Positions 35,841 to 44,965 are shown, numbered from the stretch's first letter. The stretch: DNA of 64,000 bases from Agarivorans sp050870875 (GCF_050870875.2 NZ_CP194041.2:4588001-4652000); one strand, 5' to 3'. Notes: a model not told the origin generated them from the letters alone. Translations and numbers: made by a program.

Positions 35841-37667
35841 TTATTCACCGAGGAAACCGCCCGTTTGATGCGCCCATAATTGACTATAGATCCCATCACC
35901 TTGAATCAACTCGGCATGACTACCCTGTTCAATAATTTTTCCCTTATCTAATACAATTAGGCGATCCATCGCAGCGATGGTGGATAAACGGTGAGCAATG
36001 GCGATCACTGTTTTACCATGCATCAAGCGATTTAAACTGGTTTGGATCGCCGCTTCAACTTCCGAATCCAAGGCTGAAGTGGCTTCATCTAAGACTAAAA
36101 CAGGAGCATCTTTTAATAATACTCGAGTGATTGCGATACGTTGACGTTGCCCACCGGAGAGTTTCACCCCTCGCTCACCGACATGAGCGTCATAACCGCA
36201 ACGACCATCTTGATCACTCAAACCTAAAATGAATTCATGGGCTTTGGCTTGTTTAGCCGCAGCAATCATTTGCTCTTCACTGGCATCGGGACGACCATAT
36301 AAAATATTGTCACGCACCGAACGATGCAATAGGGAAGTATCTTGCGTCACCATCCCAATTTGAGCCCGCAAGCTATCTTGAGTCACTTGACTAATATTTT
36401 GACCATCGATCTCGATTGAGCCGCCCTCAACATCATGAAAGCGCAATAATAAATTCACCAGAGTGGTTTTCCCTGCACCAGAACGCCCCACTAAACCAAT
36501 CTTTTCGCCAGCCTTAATACTCAGATTGAGGTGTTCGATAACCCCACTTTTCTCACCATAATGAAAACGGATGTCACGATAATCAATCTGACCTTGATCC
36601 ACCCGCAAAGGCTTAGCATCATGCTCATCAACCACCGTCTGTGGGCTTGTTAAGGTCGTCATCCCGTCGGCTACGGTGCCTATGTTTTCAAATAAAGAAC
36701 CTATTTCCCACATGATCCACTGAGCCATACCATTCAAGCGCAGCACCAAAGCAATAGAAATAGCAATTGCCCCTACCGAGATGTCACCTAACATCCATAA
36801 GTAAATAGACAGGGCCGCAATACTAAATGTAAGCAAATAATTTGACAGTTGCACACAAACATTGAGCCCGGTCACCAAACGCATCTGTTGATGAACGGTT
36901 TGTAAAAATCCTTGCATGCCTTCTTGAGCGTAATCGGCCTCGCGTTGATTATGCGAAAATAACTTCACGGTTGCGATGTTGGTATAGCTATCCACAATTC
37001 GACCACTCATTAAAGAACGAGCATCCGCTTGTTCGGTCGACACTCGCTTTAATTTCGGCACAAAACGGAACTGAATTGCGATGTAAACCACCAGCCATAG
37101 CAGCATCGGCCAAATGAGGCGTATATCAGCCTGTGCCACCAACAGCACCATGGAAGTGAAATAGACCAATACATAAACCATTAAGTCGAGTAATTTCATC
37201 ACCGTTTCACGTACCGACAAGGCCGTTTGCATGACTTTAGTCGCGACACGCCCAGCAAAATCGTTAGCAAAGAAGGAAACACTCTGCCGCAATAAATAGC
37301 GATGCGCCGACCAACGGATCGCCATCGGAAAATTACCGAGCAAAGCTTGGTGAATTAACAGCGAATCGAGTAGGGTAAGCAGTGGCATCACCACCAACAG
37401 CGTGATGCCCATCAGCCACAAGGTGGAAGATTCTTCACTTAATATCGTATTTGGATCTTTGCTGCCTAACCAATCAACCAACTGCCCCATAAAGCCAAAT
37501 AAAGCAACTTCACAGATAGCGATCAACGCAGCGATGACGGCCATGCATAACAGCGGTACCATCATCCCCTGACAATAATGGAGACAAAACTGATATAAGC
37601 CCTTAGGGGGTTGCTCAGGCTCTTGCGTGGGGAAAGGCGCAGTTAAGCGCTCAAAAAAACCAAACAT
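35841..37667 (-). CDS. ABC exporter, fused permease and ATPase
   Basis: A 608-residue half-transporter (MsbA/MDR type) working as a dimer in the inner membrane. Six membrane helices span about residues 35-320. The C-terminal ATPase has Walker A GLVGRSGAGKTTLVN, Q-loop MVTQDTSLL, signature LSGGQRQRIAI, Walker B VLVLDEATSALD and H-loop AIAHRLSTI, all intact. Substrate (drug, lipid or peptide) is not evident. It stands as a single gene with its own terminator. Confidence 0.93.
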   Translation of the reverse strand: MFGFFERLTAPFPTQEPEQPPKGLYQFCLHYCQGMMVPLLCMAVIAALIAICEVALFGFMGQLVDWLGSKDPNTILSEESSTLWLMGITLLVVMPLLTLLDSLLIHQALLGNFPMAIRWSAHRYLLRQSVSFFANDFAGRVATKVMQTALSVRETVMKLLDLMVYVLVYFTSMVLLVAQADIRLIWPMLLWLVVYIAIQFRFVPKLKRVSTEQADARSLMSGRIVDSYTNIATVKLFSHNQREADYAQEGMQGFLQTVHQQMRLVTGLNVCVQLSNYLLTFSIAALSIYLWMLGDISVGAIAISIALVLRLNGMAQWIMWEIGSLFENIGTVADGMTTLTSPQTVVDEHDAKPLRVDQGQIDYRDIRFHYGEKSGVIEHLNLSIKAGEKIGLVGRSGAGKTTLVNLLLRFHDVEGGSIEIDGQNISQVTQDSLRAQIGMVTQDTSLLHRSVRDNILYGRPDASEEQMIAAAKQAKAHEFILGLSDQDGRCGYDAHVGERGVKLSGGQRQRIAITRVLLKDAPVLVLDEATSALDSEVEAAIQTSLNRLMHGKTVIAIAHRLSTIAAMDRLIVLDKGKIIEQGSHAELIQGDGIYSQLWAHQTGGFLGE

Positions 37668-37822
37668 TTGAAATTCCTTGCGATAAAACCAGTGTTTCGA
37701 ACGATCAACAAACCATTATACTTTACGAAATATATTAAAAATTGTGCAACATTGAGCGCCATACCAAGACCATTCAGGCCTCAATGCCAGTTAACATAGT
37801 GATCCGTTTGAATACGCATCGC

Positions 37823-38701
37823 TTATTCAGCCGCTTGCTGCAAACTATAGGGAGTAGAGGGTTCGGTAACCCCTAATAGGCTTTCCACTTGACGGATCTG
37901 CTGCAATGCCGCCGAATCCTTCCGATAACTAAGATATACCGGACGTAACCAAGGCTCTGAACATTCCACCAAATGAAGTTGCTGCGATTCGAGAAAAGGC
38001 TCAACCATCGACACTGGCAAATAACAGGCTCCACCTTTTTCTAAGATGAAATCCAAAGCAATTCGTCCCGTCGAGGTGCGCAAAAATGGCGGTGGCATTT
38101 TACTATGACGAAGCGCATGCTCGGAAGCAAAACGGGTGCCCCAGTCAACATAAATATACGAGTTTTCTAGCGCCAATTGCTGAGTTTGGTGGCGAGTAGA
38201 AACAAATACAAGCTCTAAATCGACAACTTTTTTACAGGCCAACTCTTCAGATTTTAAAGGGTCAACGCCCACCCCAATGTCTAGCGTTCGCTCGATTAAG
38301 GCGCGATGCATTTGTTCACGGCTTAAGGTCTCAGCACGAAAGGCATAACCGCTAAATGCTTCGGTCACCACACTCAAACAATGCTGCAAATAAGCATCCC
38401 AAACGTTAGGCGTGCCAGCAATGGTCAATTGAATGGCATGCGCTTTGGTGAGTAATAACTCTGCCTTCGCTTGCTCAAGAGTACGCACCATATTTTCAGC
38501 ATAGGAGGTTAAACGTTCGCCAGAACTAGTCAACTTAATGGCATTCCGGTCACGAATAAATAACTGAGCGTCAAAGAAGCTCTCTAATTGCTTAATGCGT
38601 GCACTAACCGCCGCTTGAGTGATATATAAATTTTCTGCCGCTCGCCCAAAGTGCTTCTCTTTTGCCACTTCTAAAAACGTTCGAAATACTTTTACGTCCA
38701 T
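37823..38701 (-). CDS. hdfR: LysR-family regulator HdfR-like
   Basis: A 292-residue LTTR. The N-terminus MDVKVFRTFLEVAKEKHFGRAAENLYITQAAVSARIKQLE (HTH about 18-45) resembles E. coli HdfR, which represses the flhDC flagellar master operon. ATG at 38701 opens the family N-terminus with GGTGAGAGA just before it; the longer frame start would add 27 unrelated residues. In enterobacteria hdfR adjoins maoP (yifE) divergently; here maoP is also nearby on the other strand but an HD-GYP gene separates them. Synteny strengthens the name. Confidence 0.8.
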   Translation of the reverse strand: MDVKVFRTFLEVAKEKHFGRAAENLYITQAAVSARIKQLESFFDAQLFIRDRNAIKLTSSGERLTSYAENMVRTLEQAKAELLLTKAHAIQLTIAGTPNVWDAYLQHCLSVVTEAFSGYAFRAETLSREQMHRALIERTLDIGVGVDPLKSEELACKKVVDLELVFVSTRHQTQQLALENSYIYVDWGTRFASEHALRHSKMPPPFLRTSTGRIALDFILEKGGACYLPVSMVEPFLESQQLHLVECSEPWLRPVYLSYRKDSAALQQIRQVESLLGVTEPSTPYSLQQAAE

Positions 38702-39002
38702 TCTCTCACCCCTATAACAGCAGCAACGAGAGTAACAAACAATTTTTACGCTTACGACAAATAATATTTTTAACGTCGTCAAGAAGGAGGCTCAAAAAAA
38801 CCACAAAAAACACCCGCAAAAAACACCCGCAAAACTTCCACTGTAAAGTCTTCGTAAGGGTTTATCTGAAACTAACAGCGTAAACTAAACACCAAGCAGC
38901 AAAAAATTCAACACGCTTACTCTATTGCAGCCCCTCTGATTGAAGCACCTCTGAACCTTGTCTACACTTTTAACTATAATCAAAAATATGGTTAGGCGTG
39001 TC
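38702..39002. other. Intergenic between hdfR and HD-GYP gene, with tandem repeat
   Basis: About 300 bases holding the divergent promoters. The only structure noticed is a tandem pair of the 13-base unit AAAAAACACCCGC at 38805-38830. No small gene with a credible start was found. Confidence 0.45.
38805..38830. repeat. Two tandem copies of a 13-base unit
   Basis: AAAAAACACCCGC is repeated twice without a gap, about 100 bases upstream of the hdfR start. Function unknown. Confidence 0.6.
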
Positions 39003-40307
39003 ATGTCACCAACAATCGACTCCGAACAGATTATTCAGATTAATATGCGTCACGCCTTACTCGCAATTGCCAAAGCGCTCGATTTTGTCGGCGTCGATGA
39101 CATGCATCATGGGCAACGCGTAGCCTATATGGCTTACGAGTGTGCAAAACGCATGACTTGGACCGAAGCAGAACAACAATTTACCTATTTCTCAGGTTTG
39201 ATTCACGACTGTGGAGTCTCTTCCACTGAGCAGCATTTAGCGCTACTTGACTTATTCCAACCCGAATCGACTGAAGTTCATTGTCTGCACGGATATCAAG
39301 CCTTGTTAAAGTGCCCGGTGATTCACCAATTCGCCAACGTTGTTCGCTATCATCATACTCCCTGGGAACAATTGGCAGCACTGAACATTGCTGAATTAGA
39401 CAAACGAGTCGCAGCGCTAGTGTTTGTCGCCGACCGACTCGACTTCTTACGAGCGCAATACACCTTAGATATCGGTGAAGAACAAATTATTTTGCACGAA
39501 ACCGCCATTGCCGAAATATTACAGAGTAATCGTGGTCGCCTGTTCCACCCGCAAATAGTGGACAGTATGTGTGAGCTCGTTGCTATCGATGGTTTTTGGT
39601 ACAACATGAACATTAGTCACATTGAAAAAATGGGCTTAAGCTTTCAACAAGATCAACTCTATGACCAACAACTAAGTCTCCAAGAGGCCGCTGAGTTAGC
39701 GCGCTTCTTAGCCAGAATTGTTGATGCCAAAAGCCCTTTTACCTTTCAACATTCAGACAAAGTCGCGATATTAGCCCAGCAGTTGGCACTGGCATCTGGT
39801 ATTTCGGCACGAACTGCCGAGATGATCTACATCGCAGGCTTATTACATGATGTTGGCAAACTGCGAACTCCTGATGGGCTATTACACAAATCCGCTTCTT
39901 TCAGCGAAGAAGAATACGCACAAATTAAACGTCACACCGTTGATACCAGTGAAATATTAGTTAACTTTTTTCCTAAGTCGCCGATTGGCGCATGGGCCTC
40001 AAATCATCATGAACGGCTCGATGGTTCTGGCTACCCTTTTCGAAAAACAGCCAATGATCTTGATATTCCTTCACGGGTCATAGCCATTGCTGACGTATTT
40101 CAAGCACTCACTCAACAACGCCCTTACCGAGATGCTCTCGATTTACAACAAGTGTTCAATATCATGGGGCCACTGGTGCAAACCGGAAAACTTGATAAAG
40201 ACATCTACAATTTACTCCAGCAAAATGCTGAATTCTATTTTCAACTCTCGCAAAACAACCACCATGAGTCATTCAGTGAAATAAAAGCTAAGCACTTTTC
40301 TGCTTAA
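39003..40307 (+). CDS. Tandem HD / HD-GYP phosphodiesterase
   Basis: A 434-residue cytoplasmic protein with two HD-superfamily domains. The first (about 25-190) keeps metal ligands in HGQRVAY, LIHDCG, HCLHGY, YHHTPW and VADRLDFL but lacks the GYP triplet. The second (about 230-420) is a full HD-GYP: QHSDKVAIL, LLHDVGK with H282-D283, IKRHT, and HHExxDGxGYP at 335-345. The latter hydrolyses c-di-GMP to GMP or pGpG. No sensory or membrane part is seen. The chosen ATG (39003) has AGG eight bases upstream; ATG 38988 and TTG 38958 are in frame. It lies between hdfR and maoP. Confidence 0.85.
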   Translation: MSPTIDSEQIIQINMRHALLAIAKALDFVGVDDMHHGQRVAYMAYECAKRMTWTEAEQQFTYFSGLIHDCGVSSTEQHLALLDLFQPESTEVHCLHGYQALLKCPVIHQFANVVRYHHTPWEQLAALNIAELDKRVAALVFVADRLDFLRAQYTLDIGEEQIILHETAIAEILQSNRGRLFHPQIVDSMCELVAIDGFWYNMNISHIEKMGLSFQQDQLYDQQLSLQEAAELARFLARIVDAKSPFTFQHSDKVAILAQQLALASGISARTAEMIYIAGLLHDVGKLRTPDGLLHKSASFSEEEYAQIKRHTVDTSEILVNFFPKSPIGAWASNHHERLDGSGYPFRKTANDLDIPSRVIAIADVFQALTQQRPYRDALDLQQVFNIMGPLVQTGKLDKDIYNLLQQNAEFYFQLSQNNHHESFSEIKAKHFSA

Positions 40308-40371
40308 ATATCACACACAGATAACAGCACCAACCCAGTAACTCTCATCCAGAATCTTTAAGGAGAAAATC

Positions 40372-40521
40372 ATGCATGAAACCGCATATGAGACGAAGCA
40401 GGCTTGGAGTGAGGTTTTGGGAAAAAATCGACAAAACCGACAACAAACAATATTTATTCTAACGACAAAAACAATTCGTTTTCATATTCAACGAATACTC
40501 TCTACCTTGCCGCCAAGCTAA
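40372..40521 (+). CDS. Possible small protein of 49 residues
   Basis: An open frame beginning MHETAYETKQAWSEVLG and ending STLPPS. It has a very good Shine-Dalgarno, AAGGAG six bases before the ATG. It is rich in Gln, Arg and Thr and has no membrane helix or signal; the middle (QQTIFILTTKTIRFHIQRIL) could form an amphipathic segment. It lies between the HD-GYP gene and maoP on the same strand. I do not recognise it. The strong translation signal is the main argument; conservation is unknown. Confidence 0.4.
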   Translation: MHETAYETKQAWSEVLGKNRQNRQQTIFILTTKTIRFHIQRILSTLPPS

Positions 40522-40567
40522 CCGCAACCGCCGATTAGTCTTTTTCGCATCACCAGGAGTCGTTGCA

Positions 40568-40915
40568 ATGAATACTGAGTTTCGCTTTGGAAAAAAACGT
40601 TTCTACGATGACCAAAAATTTAAACGTGGTTTTAGTAAATCAGGCAATTTCACTTTATTAGAAGCGGAGTTATTGAGCCTTTATGGCGAAACCATGAAAG
40701 CGATAAATAATGGCGAATTACTTCCCGAAAACAATCAAGAGCAGCGCTTTCTTTTAGTTTGTAGCCAACAACTCGAAGCCAGCACTAAACTAGAAAAAGT
40801 TTGGCTTAAATATAAGACTTTAACTAATGCTCGACGCCGTTTCCATACGCTCCATAGCAGCCACGGCAACACATTAAATCCGAGTGAAGATGAAATCTTC
40901 ATTCATGACGAGTAG
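40568..40915 (+). CDS. maoP: MaoP (DUF413) macrodomain protein
   Basis: A 115-residue protein matching E. coli MaoP (YifE), which with the maoS site organises the Ori macrodomain of the chromosome. Shared features are the F/Y-G-x-x-R/KFYDD start, KFKRGFSKSGNFTLLEAELLSLYG, EQRFLLVC, and KVWLKYKTLTNARRRFHTL followed by an acidic tail. AGGAG precedes the ATG. It lies 45 bases upstream of rimK on the same strand and near hdfR, its usual neighbour. Confidence 0.88.
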   Translation: MNTEFRFGKKRFYDDQKFKRGFSKSGNFTLLEAELLSLYGETMKAINNGELLPENNQEQRFLLVCSQQLEASTKLEKVWLKYKTLTNARRRFHTLHSSHGNTLNPSEDEIFIHDE

Positions 40916-40960
40916 CCCAATAAAGCAAGCTCTCAGCACTTTTATTCTAGGAACATGACA

Positions 40961-41866
40961 ATGCGTATAGCCATTTTATCTCGTGGAGAAAACCTCTACT
41001 CTACTCGTCGCTTAAAAGAAGCAGGTGAGGCTCACGGTCACGAGGTTGATATTATCGATACCCTGCACTGCTACATGGATATTACCAGCAGTAATCCAAC
41101 CGTGCGTTACATGGGTAAAGTATTACCCAGTTATGATGCGGTTATCCCTCGGATCGGCTCCTCAATTACTTTTTATGGTACGGCGGTCGTGCGTCAATTT
41201 GAAATGATGGGCACCTTTTGTGTCAACGAGTCGGTCGCGATTAGTCGTTCACGCGATAAACTGCGTTCGCTACAACTATTATCGCGGAAAGGCATTGGCT
41301 TGCCACGTACAGGGTTTGCCAACAAACCGGATAAAATTCAAGATGTGATTAAAAACGTCGGTGGCGCACCTTTAGTCATTAAGTTATTAGAGGGGACACA
41401 AGGTATTGGGGTGGTTTTGGCCGAAACCAATAAGGCAGCAGAAAGCGTCATTGAAGCTTTTATGGGCTTAAAAGCGAACATTTTAGTACAGGAGTTCATC
41501 AAGGAAGCGGGGGGGGCCGATATCCGTTGTTTAGTGGTAGGCGGTAAAGTGGTCGCGGCAATGAAACGTCAGGCTGCGGAAGGTGAGTTTCGCTCTAATT
41601 TGCATCGCGGAGGGGCCGCACAGTTAGTACGTTTAACCAAGGAAGAGCGCGCGACCGCCGTCAATGCAGCTAAAATCATGGGGCTGAATTTGTGTGGCGT
41701 TGATATTCTACAATCACATAATGGCCCTGTTGTAATGGAAGTCAATTCTTCCCCGGGTCTAGAAGGCATCGAAAATGCCACGGGTAAAGATGTGGCTGGC
41801 ATGGTGTTCGAATTCATCGAAAAAAATGCCAAACCCTTTGCAACCAAAACCCGTGGTAAAGGCTAA
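40961..41866 (+). CDS. rimK: Ribosomal protein S6 glutamate ligase RimK
   Basis: ATP-grasp ligase adding glutamate residues to the C-terminus of ribosomal protein S6, which changes ribosome function. The 301-residue product has the family length: MRIAILSRGENLYSTRRL at the N-terminus, ATP-grasp segments PLVIKLLEGTQGIGVVLAE, ILVQEFIKEAGGADIRCLVVGGKVVAAMKR, and metal-binding VVMEVNSSPGLEGIE. ATG at 40961 is preferred (AGGA eight bases upstream). It leads a cluster with an AstE-like hydrolase 32 bases on and a retropepsin-like gene after that. Confidence 0.95.
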   Translation: MRIAILSRGENLYSTRRLKEAGEAHGHEVDIIDTLHCYMDITSSNPTVRYMGKVLPSYDAVIPRIGSSITFYGTAVVRQFEMMGTFCVNESVAISRSRDKLRSLQLLSRKGIGLPRTGFANKPDKIQDVIKNVGGAPLVIKLLEGTQGIGVVLAETNKAAESVIEAFMGLKANILVQEFIKEAGGADIRCLVVGGKVVAAMKRQAAEGEFRSNLHRGGAAQLVRLTKEERATAVNAAKIMGLNLCGVDILQSHNGPVVMEVNSSPGLEGIENATGKDVAGMVFEFIEKNAKPFATKTRGKG

Positions 41867-41898
41867 GTCCGAGTACAAGAACCAAGCAAAGGCGAACC

Positions 41899-42933
41899 AT
41901 GAAGATAGGTGGAATAGAAATTAAAGCTGGCGAACAAAAGCAAATAGAAATACCGGTAGCAAAATTATACACCGATACTGAGATTTCGATCCCGGTGCAT
42001 ATCACTCGAGCCCGCAAGGCTGGGCCAACAGTATTCATTAGCGCTGCGGTACATGGTGATGAGTTAAATGGTATTGAAATAATTCGCCGAGTAACACGTT
42101 CACCAAGCTTTAAGCTCACTAAGGGCTGTTTAATTGCAGTGCCAATGGTAAACATTTATGGGGTACTCAACCAAAGCCGTTATATGCCAGATCGACGCGA
42201 CTTAAATCGTTGCTTCCCCGGCTCCCCTAAAGGCTCGCTTGCCGGAAGACTGGCCTACACCTTTTTGAATCAAATTGTAGAACATTGCGATTATGGTATC
42301 GATTTACATACTGGAGCAATTCATCGCTCCAACCTACCGCAAATTAGAGCAAACTTAGAGGATCCTGAGACCAAACTCTTAGCCGAGGCCTTTGCGGTTC
42401 CGGTTCTCATCAATGCGAACCTACGAGATGGTTCATTACGCGAAGCTGCGGTGAATAAAGGGACCAAAATTTTGCTTTATGAAGCAGGTGAAGCGCTACG
42501 CTTTGATGAGCTTTCAATCCAGACCGGGGTACGCGGAATCCTCAAGGTACTGTCGCATTTAGGGATGATCAAGAAACGTCGTAGTAAGAAAAAATTTGAA
42601 CCTTATGTTGCCTATAGCAGTGCTTGGCTACGGGCTTCGGCCAGCGGGATTGTGAATGAATATACAAGGTTAGGCGATCACGTAGAAGCGGGGGATTTAT
42701 TGGCGGATATTAATAGTCCGTTTGGTGAGTTAATTAATCAAGTGAAGGCGCAACGCTCTGGTATCGTGATCGGTAAACAAAATATTCCCTTGGTTCAAGA
42801 GGGAGATGCGATGTATCACCTGGCGCATTTTGGTGCTGAACAAGAAGAAGTTGCGGAAAACATTGGGGCGATGCAAGAGTCGATAAAACTTATCGAACCT
42901 GCTGCAAACATTGCGGAGAATAGCCAAGGATGA
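41899..42933 (+). CDS. AstE/aspartoacylase-family (M14-like) zinc hydrolase in rimK operon
   Basis: A 344-residue cytoplasmic metallohydrolase of the succinylglutamate desuccinylase/aspartoacylase family, related to M14 carboxypeptidases. Zinc ligands H52 and E55 (AAVHGDE) and H137 (DLHTG) and the catalytic E195 (LLYEAGE) are present. RDLNR at 100-104 fits the carboxylate-binding arginine region. After about residue 235 a beta-rich domain (GIVNEYTRLGDHVEAGDLLADI) resembles a lipoyl-like barrel. No arginine-succinyl pathway genes are near. Its place between rimK and a protease-like gene suggests an acylamino acid or poly-glutamate substrate; this is inference. Confidence 0.82.
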   Translation: MKIGGIEIKAGEQKQIEIPVAKLYTDTEISIPVHITRARKAGPTVFISAAVHGDELNGIEIIRRVTRSPSFKLTKGCLIAVPMVNIYGVLNQSRYMPDRRDLNRCFPGSPKGSLAGRLAYTFLNQIVEHCDYGIDLHTGAIHRSNLPQIRANLEDPETKLLAEAFAVPVLINANLRDGSLREAAVNKGTKILLYEAGEALRFDELSIQTGVRGILKVLSHLGMIKKRRSKKKFEPYVAYSSAWLRASASGIVNEYTRLGDHVEAGDLLADINSPFGELINQVKAQRSGIVIGKQNIPLVQEGDAMYHLAHFGAEQEEVAENIGAMQESIKLIEPAANIAENSQG

Positions 42934-42976
42934 AGTCCTCTTCGAGCATAAATTTATTGACGAGTGAGCGAAGCCT

Positions 42977-43408
42977 ATGAGCAAAATGATTATTGGTAAC
43001 TTGGAAACTTGCCATTTGCCAGATTTAGGGATCCATGATTTACCGATCCGAGTGGATACAGGTGCACAAACCTCTTCCTTGCATGTGGATAATGTCGAGC
43101 GAATTAAGGTGAATGGGAAACCCCACATCAGTTTCGACTTACACCCAGACATCTATAACCTAAAACAAGTATGCCGCTGTACCGCGCCAATATTCGATAC
43201 TCGACGGATCAAATCATCCAATGGCGTGGTGGAACAGCGCTATGTTATCCAAACCAATTTTCAACTGGGTGACTTAACTTGGCCAATAGAAATCACCCTT
43301 ACCAACCGTCAAGACATGAGTTATTTGATGTTATTTGGCCGCCAAGGAATGGCAGATAAGGTCTTAGTCGACCCTTCACAAAGTTTTTTGGTCAACTCCA
43401 TTAGTTAA
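42977..43408 (+). CDS. Retropepsin-like RimB-type protein (PF05618)
   Basis: A 143-residue cytoplasmic protein of the family labelled ATP-dependent zinc protease, now seen as retropepsin-like aspartic proteases. The active-site-like DTGA is at 27-30 in IRVDTGAQTSSLHVDNVE, and the second half carries SYLMLFGRQGMADKVLVDPSQSF. The family is linked to rimK in Pseudomonas as RimB. It is 43 bases downstream of the AstE-like gene, third in the cluster. A secreted paralogue lies at 62542-63078. Confidence 0.85.
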   Translation: MSKMIIGNLETCHLPDLGIHDLPIRVDTGAQTSSLHVDNVERIKVNGKPHISFDLHPDIYNLKQVCRCTAPIFDTRRIKSSNGVVEQRYVIQTNFQLGDLTWPIEITLTNRQDMSYLMLFGRQGMADKVLVDPSQSFLVNSIS

Positions 43409-43568
43409 ACCTAAGCGAGCGAAGCAATATGCTAAGCTCGCTGTTCACTGATAGCTAAATACGCAGCAGATAGCGCAATAAGTTCAAGTAAATCTAATGA
43501 ATTAAATTGAAATCAATAGAGTATTCGACGCGCTAAATATTGACCCTAAAATTTAAAAGGAAAGTCAT

Positions 43569-44939
43569 ATGACATCTGAGCCAATATTAAGCTCCAACCA
43601 GCAAGTTTTTGATGGTCATCATGACGAAGTACTAAGCGCAGTATTGCTGGCCATTGCCGAAAATGCTGAACAGGCCGATTTAAGTTTTGTTAGCCAATAT
43701 GATAATGCGGTACTTGCCAATCTCATCGAATCCTTACCCGATGCTTACCGCCAGCAAATATGGCCCCTGGTCGACAACGAGCGCTACTGGGACATCTTAC
43801 ATCTACTACAATATGAAACCGTTAAACATCTTTTCGGCTATTTCTCAGCCGAGCATTTAGCCGAGTTACAGCGCCATATTAGCGAAACAGACATTGTTGA
43901 ATGGGCCGATATTCTGCCAGAGCAGATGGTCGATGCCTATTTAGATCAACAAGATGAACTGACCACCAGCCAAATCCAGCATGCCCTGAGTTACGAAGAA
44001 GAGCAAATAGGGCGCTACCTCACACCGCATATCCTGCGAGCGAGGCCTAGCGCTACCGTTCAACGAATTAAGCAACGACTCAACACCAAAAGCGAGAAGC
44101 AAGTAGCCATCTATTTAGTTGATGCCAACGGGCAATTTCAGGGTGCCTGCAGTATGACCGACATCATCAACGCCGATGACACGACTCGGCTCAGTGAATT
44201 CGCTCAGGCTATCGAAGTATTTGACCACCAGCAGCTACTCGCCGATATTGCGCTTTCATTTAATGTCGTGGCTGGACATGCTTGGCACCCGATCCAAAAA
44301 GACGGCAAAATTATTGGTGCGATCCCACTGGCGGTGATCATCGAGTGGTTACAAGAGAAGAGCCTTGAGGTGGTCATCAACGATGCCCCCTCTGATGAAG
44401 AAGACTTATTCACCCCAGTGCCCACAGCGGCAAAAATGCGGGCAATTTGGCTAACCACTAACTTAGCCACCGCATTTTTAGCCTCTTGGGTCATCGGTTT
44501 ATTTGAGGGTGCCTTACAACAGTTGGTCGCCTTAGCGATCTTAATGCCAGTGGTCGCCAGTATGGGCGGTATTGCTGGCAGCCAAACCTTAGCGGTGGCG
44601 CTACGCGGTATTGCTCTAAATCACTTACAGCAGAGTAACCTTAAGTTACTACTCAACAAGGAGCTCAAGATCGCAGTCTTTAACGGACTGATGCTCGGCT
44701 TAGTAATCGCAGCGGTTGTGAGTTATTGGTTTAATTCTTGGTCCTTGGGTTTAGTGATCTGCATTGCCATAGTATTAAATAGCCTCGCTGCCGCTGCCTC
44801 GGCAACCATGATCCCATTTATGCTCAAGAAAATGAAAATCGACCCGGCGGTTGCAGGTTCAGTGATCTTAACCACCGTGACTGATATCGTCGGTTTTGTC
44901 GCATTTTTGGGCCTCGCCTCGCTATTCTTAATCAACTAG
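43569..44939 (+). CDS. mgtE: Magnesium channel MgtE
   Basis: A 456-residue Mg2+-gated channel. The N-terminal superhelical domain (about 20-130), a CBS pair (about 135-260, QVAIYLVDANGQFQGACSMTDII) and a five-helix pore (about 285-456) occur in the usual order. The pore segment MPVVASMGGIAGSQTLAVALRGIAL is the family signature, and a conserved acidic residue near the end sits in TTVTDIVGFVAFLGLA. AAAGGAAA precedes the ATG. The next gene encodes a CorA channel, 26 bases on, so both Mg2+ routes are likely co-expressed. Confidence 0.92.
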   Translation: MTSEPILSSNQQVFDGHHDEVLSAVLLAIAENAEQADLSFVSQYDNAVLANLIESLPDAYRQQIWPLVDNERYWDILHLLQYETVKHLFGYFSAEHLAELQRHISETDIVEWADILPEQMVDAYLDQQDELTTSQIQHALSYEEEQIGRYLTPHILRARPSATVQRIKQRLNTKSEKQVAIYLVDANGQFQGACSMTDIINADDTTRLSEFAQAIEVFDHQQLLADIALSFNVVAGHAWHPIQKDGKIIGAIPLAVIIEWLQEKSLEVVINDAPSDEEDLFTPVPTAAKMRAIWLTTNLATAFLASWVIGLFEGALQQLVALAILMPVVASMGGIAGSQTLAVALRGIALNHLQQSNLKLLLNKELKIAVFNGLMLGLVIAAVVSYWFNSWSLGLVICIAIVLNSLAAAASATMIPFMLKKMKIDPAVAGSVILTTVTDIVGFVAFLGLASLFLIN

Positions 44940-44965
44940 TCATAGACTTGCCAAAGGAATACTCA

